Positions 56,359 through 64,000 of a stretch of DNA of 64,000 nt are shown one piece after another. The notes under the pieces are model-generated. The model was not told the origin of the DNA and ran no database searches. It worked only from the letters and a program-made list of their open reading frames with translations. Position 1 is the stretch's first letter, and the number at the start of each line of letters is the position of its first letter. A program made the position numbers and the translations under genes. Origin of the DNA: Limisphaera sp049537155 (GTDB lineage Bacteria > Verrucomicrobiota > Verrucomicrobiia > Limisphaerales > Limisphaeraceae); contig NZ_JBMVQZ010000001.1 of the NCBI RefSeq assembly GCF_049537155.1, forward strand, positions 310,001 through 374,000. Reading direction: 5' to 3'.

Positions 56359-58980
56359 ATGGACCTGAATCAATTCACTGAAAAATCCCAGCAGGCACTG
56401 CTGGAAGCCCAGAACATTGCCGTCCGACACCAGCACCAGGCGGTGGATGCCGAGCATCTGCTGCTGGCGTTGCTGGAACAGGAAGGCGGCCTGATCCCGC
56501 GGCTTTTCGAACGAGCCCGCGTCAATCCCGAGCTCATCAAGGCCAGGGTCGAGGAGGAACTGGCCCGCCTGCCGCGGGTCTCCGGCAGCGATGTGACCCA
56601 GCAGGGCATCTACATCACGCAGCGTTTGAACCGCCTGTTGGTCACCGCCCGCGACCACGCCCGCCGCATGAAGGACGAGTATGTCTCGGTGGAACATCTC
56701 GTCCTGGCCATGTTCGACGAGCCCGCCGGCACCGGCATCGGCAAAATCTTCAAAAACCTGGGCCTGACCCGGGAGGATTTTCTCAAGGCCCTCACCGAGG
56801 TTCGCGGCAACCAGCGCGTCACCAGTGCCAATCCCGAAGCCACCTACGAGGCGCTCGAGAAGTACGGGCGCGACCTCACCCGGCTGGCCGCGCAGAACAA
56901 GCTCGACCCGGTCATCGGCCGCGACGCCGAGATCCGGCGCTGCATCCAGATCCTCTCCCGCCGGACCAAGAACAACCCGGTCCTGATCGGTGAACCCGGC
57001 GTCGGCAAGACCGCCATCGTCGAGGGACTGGCCCAGCGCATCGTCTCCGGCGATGTCCCCGACAGCCTGCGCGACAAGCGGATCATCGCCCTCGACCTCG
57101 GGGCGCTGATCGCCGGCGCCAAATACCGCGGCGAATTCGAGGAACGACTCAAGGCCGTGCTCCAGGAGATCGCCCGGGCCCAGGGGCAGATCATCCTCTT
57201 CATCGACGAGATCCACACCATGGTGGGCGCAGGCAAGGCCGAGGGCGCCATGGACGCCGGCAACATGCTCAAACCGATGCTCGCCCGGGGCGAGTTGCAC
57301 TGCATCGGCGCCACCACCCTTGACGAATACCGCAAATACATCGAGAAGGATGCCGCACTCGAACGCCGGTTCCAACCGGTCCTGGTGGACGAACCGAGCG
57401 TGGAGGACACCATCTCCATCCTCCGCGGCCTGCGCGAACGCTACGAACTCCATCACAAGGTCCGCATCCAGGACGCCGCCCTCGTCGCCGCCGCCCACCT
57501 CTCGCACCGCTACATCACCGACCGCTTTTTACCCGACAAGGCCATTGACCTGGTGGACGAGGCGGCCGCCAAGCTCCGCACCGAGATGGAGTCCATGCCC
57601 GAGGAGCTCGAACAGCTCGAACGGCGCATCACCCAGCTCGAGATCGAGCGCGAGGCGCTCCGCAAGGAGAAGGATGAAGCCAGCCGGGAACGACTCCAAA
57701 ACCTCGAGAAGGAGCTGGCCAACTTGCAGGCCCAACGCGATGAACTGCGCGCACAGTGGCAGAAGGAAAAGCAACTGGTGGACGACATCCAGAAACTCCG
57801 CGAAGCCCTCGAACTGGCGCGCAACGAAATGGAAAAAGCGCGCCGCGAACATGACCTGGGCCGCGTGGCCGAATACCAGTACGGGAAAATCCCCGCCCTG
57901 GAAAAACAGCTCCGTGAACTCGAGGCCAGGGCCGATGCCGTCAGCAAATCCGGCCAGCGCCTCCTCCGCGAGGAGGTCACCCCGGATGAAATCGCCGAGG
58001 TCGTCTCACGCTGGACCGGCATCCCGGTGGCCCGCCTGCTGGAAAGCGAAAAGGAGAAGCTCCTCCGGCTCGATCAGATCCTCCACCGCCGGGTCATCGG
58101 CCAGGACGAGGCCGTCCAAGCCGTGGCGGATGCCGTCATCCGGGCCCGCAGCGGCCTCAAGGATCCCAAACGCCCCATCGGCTCGTTCATCTTCCTCGGG
58201 CCCACCGGCGTCGGGAAGACCGAGCTGGCCCGTGCGCTGGCCGAGGCGCTGTTCGACAGCGAGGACAACATGATCCGCATTGACATGAGCGAGTACATGG
58301 AAAAACACGCCGTGGCCCGCCTCATCGGTGCCCCGCCGGGTTATGTCGGCTACGAGGAAGGCGGCCAGCTCACCGAGGCCGTCCGCCGCAAACCGTATTC
58401 CGTGGTCCTCTTCGACGAGATCGAAAAGGCGCACCCGGACGTCTTCAACGTGCTGCTCCAGATCCTCGACGACGGCCGCCTGACAGACAGTCACGGCCGA
58501 ACCGTGGACTTCAAAAACACCATCATCATCATGACCAGCAACATCGGCAGCCCGTACCTGATCGAAAACGCCAGTGAGACCGGCGAAATCGCCGAGGGCG
58601 TCCGCCGCAAGGTCATGGCGGAACTGCGCGCCCATTTCCGTCCCGAATTCCTCAACCGCGTGGACGAAATCGTCCTCTTCAAACCTCTGACGCTGTCCGA
58701 AATCAAGCGGATCGTCGAACTCCAGCTCGAGCTGCTCCGCCAGCGACTGGCCGAGCGGCACATCCGCCTCGAACTCACCGAAGCCGCCCGCGAACACATC
58801 GCCCGGGCCGGTTACGATCCCGTCTACGGCGCGCGCCCGCTCAAGCGCTATCTGCAGCGGCACATCGAGACCGTGCTGGCGCGCAAGGTCCTGGCAGGCG
58901 AGGTCACCGACCACAGCCTGGTCACCGTGGACTGCAAAAACGGCGAGCTCACCTTCGAATCACGTGCCCTGGCCGCCTGA
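56359..58980 (+). CDS. clpB: ATP-dependent disaggregase ClpB
   Basis: 873 residues, the full ClpB length. N-terminal Clp repeat domain (MDLNQFTEKSQQALLEAQNI), first AAA ring with Walker A GEPGVGKT at 211-218, a complete coiled-coil middle domain (about 405-525, e.g. EQLERRITQLEIEREALRKE), and a second AAA ring with Walker A GPTGVGKT at 614-621. The ending QRHIETVLARKVLAGEVTDH is typical. The intact long middle domain separates it from ClpA, ClpC and the heat-resistance-locus disaggregase ClpG/ClpK. It threads aggregated proteins for refolding with DnaK and small heat-shock proteins. It is the last gene of the ftsH-hsp20-lon-clpB operon. Confidence 0.95.
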   Translation: MDLNQFTEKSQQALLEAQNIAVRHQHQAVDAEHLLLALLEQEGGLIPRLFERARVNPELIKARVEEELARLPRVSGSDVTQQGIYITQRLNRLLVTARDHARRMKDEYVSVEHLVLAMFDEPAGTGIGKIFKNLGLTREDFLKALTEVRGNQRVTSANPEATYEALEKYGRDLTRLAAQNKLDPVIGRDAEIRRCIQILSRRTKNNPVLIGEPGVGKTAIVEGLAQRIVSGDVPDSLRDKRIIALDLGALIAGAKYRGEFEERLKAVLQEIARAQGQIILFIDEIHTMVGAGKAEGAMDAGNMLKPMLARGELHCIGATTLDEYRKYIEKDAALERRFQPVLVDEPSVEDTISILRGLRERYELHHKVRIQDAALVAAAHLSHRYITDRFLPDKAIDLVDEAAAKLRTEMESMPEELEQLERRITQLEIEREALRKEKDEASRERLQNLEKELANLQAQRDELRAQWQKEKQLVDDIQKLREALELARNEMEKARREHDLGRVAEYQYGKIPALEKQLRELEARADAVSKSGQRLLREEVTPDEIAEVVSRWTGIPVARLLESEKEKLLRLDQILHRRVIGQDEAVQAVADAVIRARSGLKDPKRPIGSFIFLGPTGVGKTELARALAEALFDSEDNMIRIDMSEYMEKHAVARLIGAPPGYVGYEEGGQLTEAVRRKPYSVVLFDEIEKAHPDVFNVLLQILDDGRLTDSHGRTVDFKNTIIIMTSNIGSPYLIENASETGEIAEGVRRKVMAELRAHFRPEFLNRVDEIVLFKPLTLSEIKRIVELQLELLRQRLAERHIRLELTEAAREHIARAGYDPVYGARPLKRYLQRHIETVLARKVLAGEVTDHSLVTVDCKNGELTFESRALAA

Positions 58981-59014
58981 GCGCCGCGCCCGGCGCCCCC
59001 ATTGTCGTCTCCCC

Positions 59015-59053
59015 GGCCGCCCGACCGACGTCCGTTGTCGGGCGGCCCTTTTA
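59015..59053 (+). terminator. Intrinsic terminator of the proteostasis operon after clpB
   Basis: GGCCGCCCGAC (59015-59025), 11-base loop, GTCGGGCGGCC (59037-59047), then CTTTTATC. A perfect 11-bp stem with a T-rich tail, 34 bases after the clpB stop. Confidence 0.85.
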
Positions 59054-59137
59054 TCTCCCACGGCATCGCAACCCAAAGTTTTCTGACTGGCCGTGTCAGC
59101 CCGAATCTGCTTCCCTGCCGGGACCGGGGTCTCGACC

Positions 59138-60172
59138 ATGAAAACGCTGTTGTTTGCCGTGCTCGCCCTCGCCCTCACCGGTCTCCCTGTCCCCGGCTCC
59201 GGATCGACCGGGCTCCCTTCAGCCCTGGCTGAACCTCGTCCGGCCACGCCCAACCACAAGATCCCCGTCATCCTGGACACCGACATCGGCGACGACATTG
59301 ACGACACCTGGGCTCTGGGACTGCTCCTCCAATGTCCCGAGCTGGACGTAAAGCTCGTGTTGACCGACTACGGCCGGCCTTCGTACCGCGGCCGGCTGGC
59401 CGCCAAGCTGCTTCAATCCATGCGAAGGGCCGACGTCCCCATCGGCCTCGGCATAGAGGTCCCGCAAGTGGGTGGCGTCGCATCCCAGGCAGCCTGGCTG
59501 GGGGATTATGACCTTGCTTCCTACCCCGGCCCGGTCCACACCAACGGCATCCGCGCATTGATCGACACCATCCTGGGCTCGCCCGAGCCGGTGACCCTTA
59601 TCGCAATTGGGCCGGTGCCGAATCTCGCCGCCGCCCTGGAACAGGAGCCGCGGATCGCCCGCCGCGCACGTTTCGTGGGCATGCAGGGCAGTGTCCGTCG
59701 CGGTTACGGCGGGAAAGACCAGCCGGACGCCGAGTGGAACGTCCGCTGTGATCCTGCCGCCTTTCAAAAAGTCCTCGCCGGCCCCTGGCCCATCACCCTC
59801 ACTCCACTCGATACGTGCGGCCTCGTGCAACTCGATGGCCCCCTCTTCCGGCGCTTCCGTACCAGTCCCGGGGCCGTGCCGCGGGTCATTTGGGAAAATT
59901 ACCGTGTCTGGGCCGCGCACCGCCCGGAACTGGCACCCCCGGACATCGAACAACGCTCCTCCACCCTCTTCGATTGCGTGGCCATCTACCTGGCGATCGC
60001 CACCGACTTTTGTGAAATGGAAACCCTCCCGCTGGAGGTCACCCCCGACGGTTTCACCCGCGTGCGCGCCGGCGCCCGCACCGTCCGGGCTGCGACGGCG
60101 TGGAAGGACCTGGAGGCCTTCAAACGGTGGATGGTCGAAAGACTCACCCACACGGCATCTCCCGCGCGTTGA
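59138..60172 (+). CDS. Secreted inosine-uridine-preferring nucleoside hydrolase
   Basis: 344 residues from the ATG at 59138. Signal peptide MKTLLFAVLALALTGLPVPG. The family calcium-binding aspartate cluster is VILDTDIGDDIDDTWALG (D47, D49, D52, D53, D55, D56). VTLIAIGPVPNLAAALEQEP follows, then the VGMQGSVRRGYGG region. The late DCVAIYLAI block has the conserved aspartate. It splits purine or pyrimidine ribosides into base and ribose, here outside the cytoplasm. It is monocistronic between two structured intergenic regions. Confidence 0.88.
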   Translation: MKTLLFAVLALALTGLPVPGSGSTGLPSALAEPRPATPNHKIPVILDTDIGDDIDDTWALGLLLQCPELDVKLVLTDYGRPSYRGRLAAKLLQSMRRADVPIGLGIEVPQVGGVASQAAWLGDYDLASYPGPVHTNGIRALIDTILGSPEPVTLIAIGPVPNLAAALEQEPRIARRARFVGMQGSVRRGYGGKDQPDAEWNVRCDPAAFQKVLAGPWPITLTPLDTCGLVQLDGPLFRRFRTSPGAVPRVIWENYRVWAAHRPELAPPDIEQRSSTLFDCVAIYLAIATDFCEMETLPLEVTPDGFTRVRAGARTVRAATAWKDLEAFKRWMVERLTHTASPAR

Positions 60173-60298
60173 CCGACCCCTGCCGATTGCAGCAGCCCCG
60201 CTGAAGACGCGTCCGCAAGGCCCGTCTTGCAGCGGCCCCCGTAGCTGCCCCCGGCTCCTCCCGCCGCAGCGCCACTCCCACCCGCCGGCCCAGGATGA

Positions 60299-60345
60299 AA
60301 AACGAGGGCGGCAGGCCTGAATGGGGCTTTCCGGCCTGCCGCCCT
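60299..60345 (-). terminator. Hairpin plus T-run on the minus strand
   Basis: Left arm AGGGCGGCAGGCC (60305-60317), 15-base loop, right arm GGCCTGCCGCCCT (60333-60345): a perfect 13-bp stem. Read on the minus strand it is followed by CGTTTTT (60304-60298), the form of an intrinsic terminator. No minus-strand protein gene lies upstream of it; on the plus strand there is no T-run. Confidence 0.6.
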
Positions 60346-60548
60346 GTTCCCACAGGGACGTCGAGCAAATTTCCCCGTGTCCTCACCGGACCAGCCGCCG
60401 TTCGCTTGCGGCCGTTTGGTTTTGATTTGCAGCGGCCGGCGCCGATGCCCTTCGGGACACTGGGAACCTCGCCCGACTCGGTTGGTTGAGGACAAATCCA
60501 GTGGCAAAGAACAGCTTTACAGAGCTATCCCCAAGCCTTCGCCCGGGC

Positions 60549-60581
60549 GAGCGTCCGGCCCGGGGGCTGGGCCGGACGCTC
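60549..60581. other. Perfect 13-bp inverted repeat in the pre-leuS gap
   Basis: GAGCGTCCGGCCC (60549-60561), loop GGGGGCT, GGGCCGGACGCTC (60569-60581). Too stable to be chance spacing and not next to a gene end. It may be a stem of a structured RNA together with the hairpin at 60305. Confidence 0.6.
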
Positions 60582-60948
60582 CTCTCGATCAGGCCGCTCT
60601 GCTGACCCCGCGCTGCTTCACAAACCGGGTCTTCCACAGCCGGGCTCCGTCATCGGCAACGCCGTCCCGGCCAGCCCGGCCAGTATGCGCCTTGTTTAGC
60701 CTGCGCGACCTGGCCTGTCATGTGGCATGAAGTGGTGACATTGCCCCCGGGGAGCCATGGCCGGGACAGGTTGCCCCTCCCGCCCATCGCGAGGCCGTGA
60801 AAAGCCGGTCTGCCCGGGAACAACCCGAGCGTTGCCGATGCCGGGAGGGTGGCCGGTGAGTTTTGCCAACTCGGACCGTTCACCGCTTCGCCCTTGCAAA
60901 TCCGCCGTTGCTTCCCGGGGCGGGGTTGGCTCAAACTTGCGCCTCCGT

Positions 60949-63735
60949 ATGGGTAACGTGCGCAAGCTGTATCCGTTCCACCTCATTGAACCCAAGTGGC
61001 AACGGATCTGGGAGGAGACAGGCGTCTTTCGCGCCTTCAATCCCGGGGACGAGATTCCGTCCGACCATCCCTTTGCCCGTCGGCACGGCCTGTCGGGCCG
61101 GGCTGACGCCGCCCGATTGCCCCGCAAATACTACATCTTGGACATGTTCCCCTACCCGTCCGGGGCGGGTCTGCATGTCGGCCATCCCGAAGGCTACACC
61201 GCCACGGACATCCTGGCCCGCTACCAGCGGGCGCGCGGCCTCCACGTGCTGCACCCCATGGGCTGGGACGCCTTCGGACTGCCGGCCGAACAATACGCCA
61301 TCAAGACCGGTCAGCACCCCCGCATCACCACAGAACGCAACATCGCCACCTTCCGGCGCCAGATCAAAAGCCTCGGGTTCAGCTACGATTGGACCCGTGA
61401 GGTGGACACGACCGATCCGGCCTACTTCCGGTGGACCCAGTGGATTTTCCTGCAGCTCTATCATTCCTGGTTCAACCCCCGGACGCGCAAGGCCGAGCCC
61501 ATCGAGACCCTGCCCTACCCGCCCGAACTGGAGGTGCCACCCGGCACCCAACCGGATCCGGAGCTGGAGGCACGGCGTCGGGCCTGGCGGGACGCCCACC
61601 GGTTGGCCTACGTGGCGGAGGCACCCGTCTGGTGGTGCCCGGCGCTCGGGACCGTCCTGGCAAACGAAGAGGTCGTCAACGGCCGCAGCGAGGTCGGCGG
61701 CCACCCCGTGGTGCGCCGTCCGATGCGGCAGTGGATGCTCCGGATCACGGCCTACGCAGATCGGTTGTTGGAGGATCTGGACCTGATCGACTGGAGCCCT
61801 TCGCTCAAGGAAATGCAGCGCAACTGGATCGGCCGCAGCGAGGGGGCCGAGGTCATCTTCATCATCGACGACCCGCAACTGTCCGCCCAAGAGCGGCAAC
61901 TGCGCGTGTTCACCACCCGCCCGGATACACTTTTCGGCGCCACCTACATGGTGCTGGCGCCTGAACATCCCCTGGTTGCCAAGATCACCCGTCCGGAATG
62001 TCGGGCCGCCGTCGAGGCTTATCAGGCCGAGGTCCAGCGCAAATCCGACCTGGAACGCACCGAACTGGCCCGGGAGAAAACCGGCGTGTTCACCGGCGCC
62101 CACGCCATCAACCCGGTGAACGGCCAGCGCATCCCCATCTGGATCGCCGATTACGTCCTCATGAGCTACGGCACCGGTGCCATCATGGCCGTGCCCGCCC
62201 ATGACACCCGCGACCTCGAATTCGCCGAGAAATTCCACCTGCCCGTTGTCCAGGTGGTCCGGCCGCCGGACGACAGCATCCCGTGGCGCGGGTTTACCGG
62301 CGACGGCGTCGCGGTCAACTCCTCCTGCCGGGACCTTTCCCTCGACGGTCTGCCCACCCCACAGGCCAAGGAAAAGGTCATTCAATGGCTGGAATCACGC
62401 GGCCTGGGACGCCGGACCGTTCAGTACAAACTCCGCGACTGGCTCTTCAGCCGGCAGAGATACTGGGGCGAACCGTTTCCCATCGTCTGGCGCCGCGATC
62501 CCCGTGGCGAGTGGTATCACGAGGCGGTGCCGGAATCGGAACTGCCCGTGCTCCCACCCGAGCTGGACGACTACAAGCCCACCCCCGACGGCCAGCCGCC
62601 TCTGGCCCGTGCCCGGGATTGGGTCGAACGCCCGGACGGCAGCCGGCGCGAAACCAACACCATGCCTCAATGGGCCGGCAGTTGCTGGTATTACCTGCGG
62701 TACCTGGACCCCAAAAACGACCAACGCTTCGTCGGCCCCGCCCCGGAACGCTACTGGATGGGAACCGACCCTGCCGAGGGGCGCACACCCGGCGTGGACC
62801 TCTACGTGGGCGGGACCGAACACGCCGTGCTTCACCTCTTGTACGCCCGCTTCTGGCACAAGGTCCTCTACGACCTCGGACACGTCTCCACGCCGGAGCC
62901 CTTCCACAAGTTGGTGAACCAAGGCCTGATCCTGGGCGAGGACGGGCAAAAAATGTCCAAATCCCGCGGGAATGTGGTCAATCCGGACGACATCCTGGCC
63001 CAGTACGGCGCTGATGCCTTCCGGCTGTATGAAATGTTCATGGGCCCCCTGCAGGACACCAAACCATGGAGCACCCGCGGCGTCGAAGGCGTGTACCGGT
63101 TCCTCGGCCGTGTATGGCGGCTTTTCATTGATGAATCGAGCGAAACCGAGTTTGAGCAGAACCTCGCCGTCACGCCCCCCGATCAACAGGAACCGCTCCT
63201 GGAGCAGCTCCGGCTCCATCCCTCCATCCGGGACCTCGAACCGGACCCGTCGCAGAACAAGGCCCTCCACGCCTGCATCAAGAAGGTCACCGAAGACCTG
63301 GAAGCGCTCCGATTTAACACCGCCATCTCCGCCATGATGATCTTCGTCAACCAGGCCGGTTCCTGGGAGGTCCGACCCGCCCGGCTCCTCCGCAGCTTCC
63401 TGCAGTTGCTGGCACCTTTCGCCCCGCACCTGGCGGAGGAGCTGTGGGCTCTCTGGCACCGGACCTTCGCACCGGATCAACGCCCGGTCCCCTGCCTCAC
63501 CTACGAACCCTGGCCCGCTTGGGATCCAGCACTGCTGGAGGAAGAAACCTTGCAAATCGTCGTCCAGGTCAACGGCCGGGTGCGCGACGTGCTCCGGCTG
63601 CCGCGCGACCTGGATCGCGACGCCCTGGAAAAGGCGGCATTCGCTTCCGAAAAGGTCCGGCCCTTCCTGGCCGGCAAGACCATCCGGAAGGTGATCGTCG
63701 TGCCGGGCAGGCTGGTCAACATTGCGGTGGGCTGA
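60949..63735 (+). CDS. leuS: Leucyl-tRNA synthetase
   Basis: 928 residues from the ATG at 60949, longer than the usual ~820-870. Class I signature HVGH at 76-79 (GAGLHVGHPEGYTATD) and KMSKS at 668-672 (GQKMSKSRGN) are intact. The CP1 editing domain is present (FTTRPDTLFGATYMVLAPEH; YGTGAIMAVPAHDTRD), as is the anticodon-binding domain, and the C-terminal domain VQVNGRVRDVLRLP is normal. Extra length comes from a ~28-residue insert after TGVFRAF and an insert with PYPPELEVPPGTQPDPELEA near residue 190. It charges tRNA-Leu. Confidence 0.95.
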   Translation: MGNVRKLYPFHLIEPKWQRIWEETGVFRAFNPGDEIPSDHPFARRHGLSGRADAARLPRKYYILDMFPYPSGAGLHVGHPEGYTATDILARYQRARGLHVLHPMGWDAFGLPAEQYAIKTGQHPRITTERNIATFRRQIKSLGFSYDWTREVDTTDPAYFRWTQWIFLQLYHSWFNPRTRKAEPIETLPYPPELEVPPGTQPDPELEARRRAWRDAHRLAYVAEAPVWWCPALGTVLANEEVVNGRSEVGGHPVVRRPMRQWMLRITAYADRLLEDLDLIDWSPSLKEMQRNWIGRSEGAEVIFIIDDPQLSAQERQLRVFTTRPDTLFGATYMVLAPEHPLVAKITRPECRAAVEAYQAEVQRKSDLERTELAREKTGVFTGAHAINPVNGQRIPIWIADYVLMSYGTGAIMAVPAHDTRDLEFAEKFHLPVVQVVRPPDDSIPWRGFTGDGVAVNSSCRDLSLDGLPTPQAKEKVIQWLESRGLGRRTVQYKLRDWLFSRQRYWGEPFPIVWRRDPRGEWYHEAVPESELPVLPPELDDYKPTPDGQPPLARARDWVERPDGSRRETNTMPQWAGSCWYYLRYLDPKNDQRFVGPAPERYWMGTDPAEGRTPGVDLYVGGTEHAVLHLLYARFWHKVLYDLGHVSTPEPFHKLVNQGLILGEDGQKMSKSRGNVVNPDDILAQYGADAFRLYEMFMGPLQDTKPWSTRGVEGVYRFLGRVWRLFIDESSETEFEQNLAVTPPDQQEPLLEQLRLHPSIRDLEPDPSQNKALHACIKKVTEDLEALRFNTAISAMMIFVNQAGSWEVRPARLLRSFLQLLAPFAPHLAEELWALWHRTFAPDQRPVPCLTYEPWPAWDPALLEEETLQIVVQVNGRVRDVLRLPRDLDRDALEKAAFASEKVRPFLAGKTIRKVIVVPGRLVNIAVG

Positions 63736-63757
63736 TTCCTCGGTTATCGTTCCGGGC

Positions 63758-63895
63758 ATGGGGTACCTGACCCGCCGTGAGCAACAAGTTCTCTGTGCGG
63801 TCGTTGGACTGTTGTTGATCGGTTGGGCCGTCCGCACCTGGCGTCTCAGCCAGGAGCCGGCCGAACCCGTCGCGGTGCAGGTCGCCCCACGTTGA
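63758..63895 (+). CDS. Small single-span membrane protein (45 residues)
   Basis: Too short for the usual gene-finding cut-off. It starts MGYLTRREQQVLCAVVGLLL and contains one predicted membrane helix (VLCAVVGLLLIGWAV), then a charged and Pro/Val tail ending VQVAPR. The N terminus recalls the first helix of ComEA-like proteins, but no helix-hairpin-helix follows. It lies 22 bases after leuS and five bases before the next start, so it is probably co-transcribed. Homology is needed to confirm it. Confidence 0.5.
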   Translation: MGYLTRREQQVLCAVVGLLLIGWAVRTWRLSQEPAEPVAVQVAPR

Positions 63896-63900
63896 GAACT

Positions 63901-64000
63901 ATGCACGAACCGGCTCTCGAACAGGCACTGGATCGGATCCTGGCCCTCGACCCGCGCTATCCGCGGGACGCCTACCATTTCGTGCGCGAGGCACTCGAGT
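63901..64000 (+). CDS. Minf_1886-type protein, 5' part (runs off the window)
   Basis: The ATG at 63901 opens a frame that continues to the window edge. The 33 visible residues include LEQALDRILALDPRYPRDAY and then HFVREALE. This is the conserved start of the Minf_1886 family, small proteins of unknown function found mostly in Verrucomicrobiota and Planctomycetota. Only the N terminus is visible. Confidence 0.7.
   Translation, partial: MHEPALEQALDRILALDPRYPRDAYHFVREALE

Larger units (their letters stand above)
60173..60948. other. Long structured intergenic region before leuS
   Basis: 776 bases with no convincing protein gene on either strand. The leuS frame is open back to 60757 but not family-like there. 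It holds two perfect 13-bp hairpins, at 60305-60345 and 60549-60581, listed separately. I looked for the RNase P, tmRNA and SRP RNA core words and for a T-box and found none. A minus-strand non-coding RNA ending at about 60295 is possible. Confidence 0.55.

Noticed and set aside
60700..60948. T-box leader for leuS
   Set aside because: No AGGGTGGNACCGCG-like antiterminator word and no terminator before leuS on the plus strand.

Overview
The window is a GC-rich, gene-dense piece of a bacterial chromosome, most likely from a member of the Verrucomicrobiota (the Pedosphaeraceae/Limisphaeraceae side is a guess). Reasons: the right edge opens a gene that reads like the Minf_1886 family, known mainly from Verrucomicrobiota and Planctomycetota; there is a large-format type II pseudopilin with an AFTLIELLVVIAIIAILA leader; there is a DUF3568-type lipoprotein; and polysaccharide-degrading enzymes sit next to ordinary housekeeping genes. 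I found no tRNA, rRNA, CRISPR array or insertion sequence.

Layout. 0-5 kb: the end of a GH127-like arabinofuranosidase overlapping a very large secreted GH2/DUF4965-type fusion. 5-12 kb: asnS (minus), a GyrA/ParC-type topoisomerase subunit (plus), then a minus-strand pair of a HEAT-repeat protein and a receiver-PATAN-roadblock-like regulator. 12-18.5 kb: a UvrD/PcrA-like helicase, folE2 (minus), and a pyruvate dehydrogenase-type operon (E1 alpha, E1 beta, E2; no E3). 18.5-25 kb: an accessory-looking stretch with a small lipoprotein, a PIG-V-like mannosyltransferase, a cysteine-rich exported protein coupled to a MauE-like membrane fusion, a DMT transporter and a SLOG-fold protein. 25-32.5 kb: a pseudopilin, an FAD-dependent oxidoreductase broken by two apparent one-base deletions, a TPR membrane protein, UDP-glucose dehydrogenase, MutT, a conserved hypothetical and fabD. 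33-38 kb: two overlapping multi-domain sensor kinases. 38-46.9 kb: a tightly packed run of nnr, a hypothetical, an AEC transporter, an SpmA-SpmB fusion, ruvC, ruvA and a DUF374 acyltransferase, followed by a TPR protein and lepB (minus). 47-48.6 kb: a zinc alcohol dehydrogenase and an RbsD/FucU mutarotase.

48.9-59 kb is a protein quality-control block: hsp20, degP/htrA, ftsH, a second hsp20-like gene, lon and clpB. The ftsH-hsp20-lon junctions are ATGA overlaps, and clean terminators follow the first hsp20 and clpB. The gene content resembles the mobile heat-resistance or protein-quality-control loci of Proteobacteria, but the disaggregase here has a full ClpB-type middle domain. After a secreted nucleoside hydrolase comes a 776-base gap that holds two perfect 13-bp hairpins, one followed by a T-run on the minus strand. 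Then come leuS, a 45-codon membrane microprotein and the Minf_1886-type gene.

Most start sites were chosen by homology and local Shine-Dalgarno context, because automatic longest-frame starts are often too long in sequence this GC-rich. The two features most worth following are the MauE-fusion/cysteine-rich pair (20.7-22.8 kb) and the gap before leuS.
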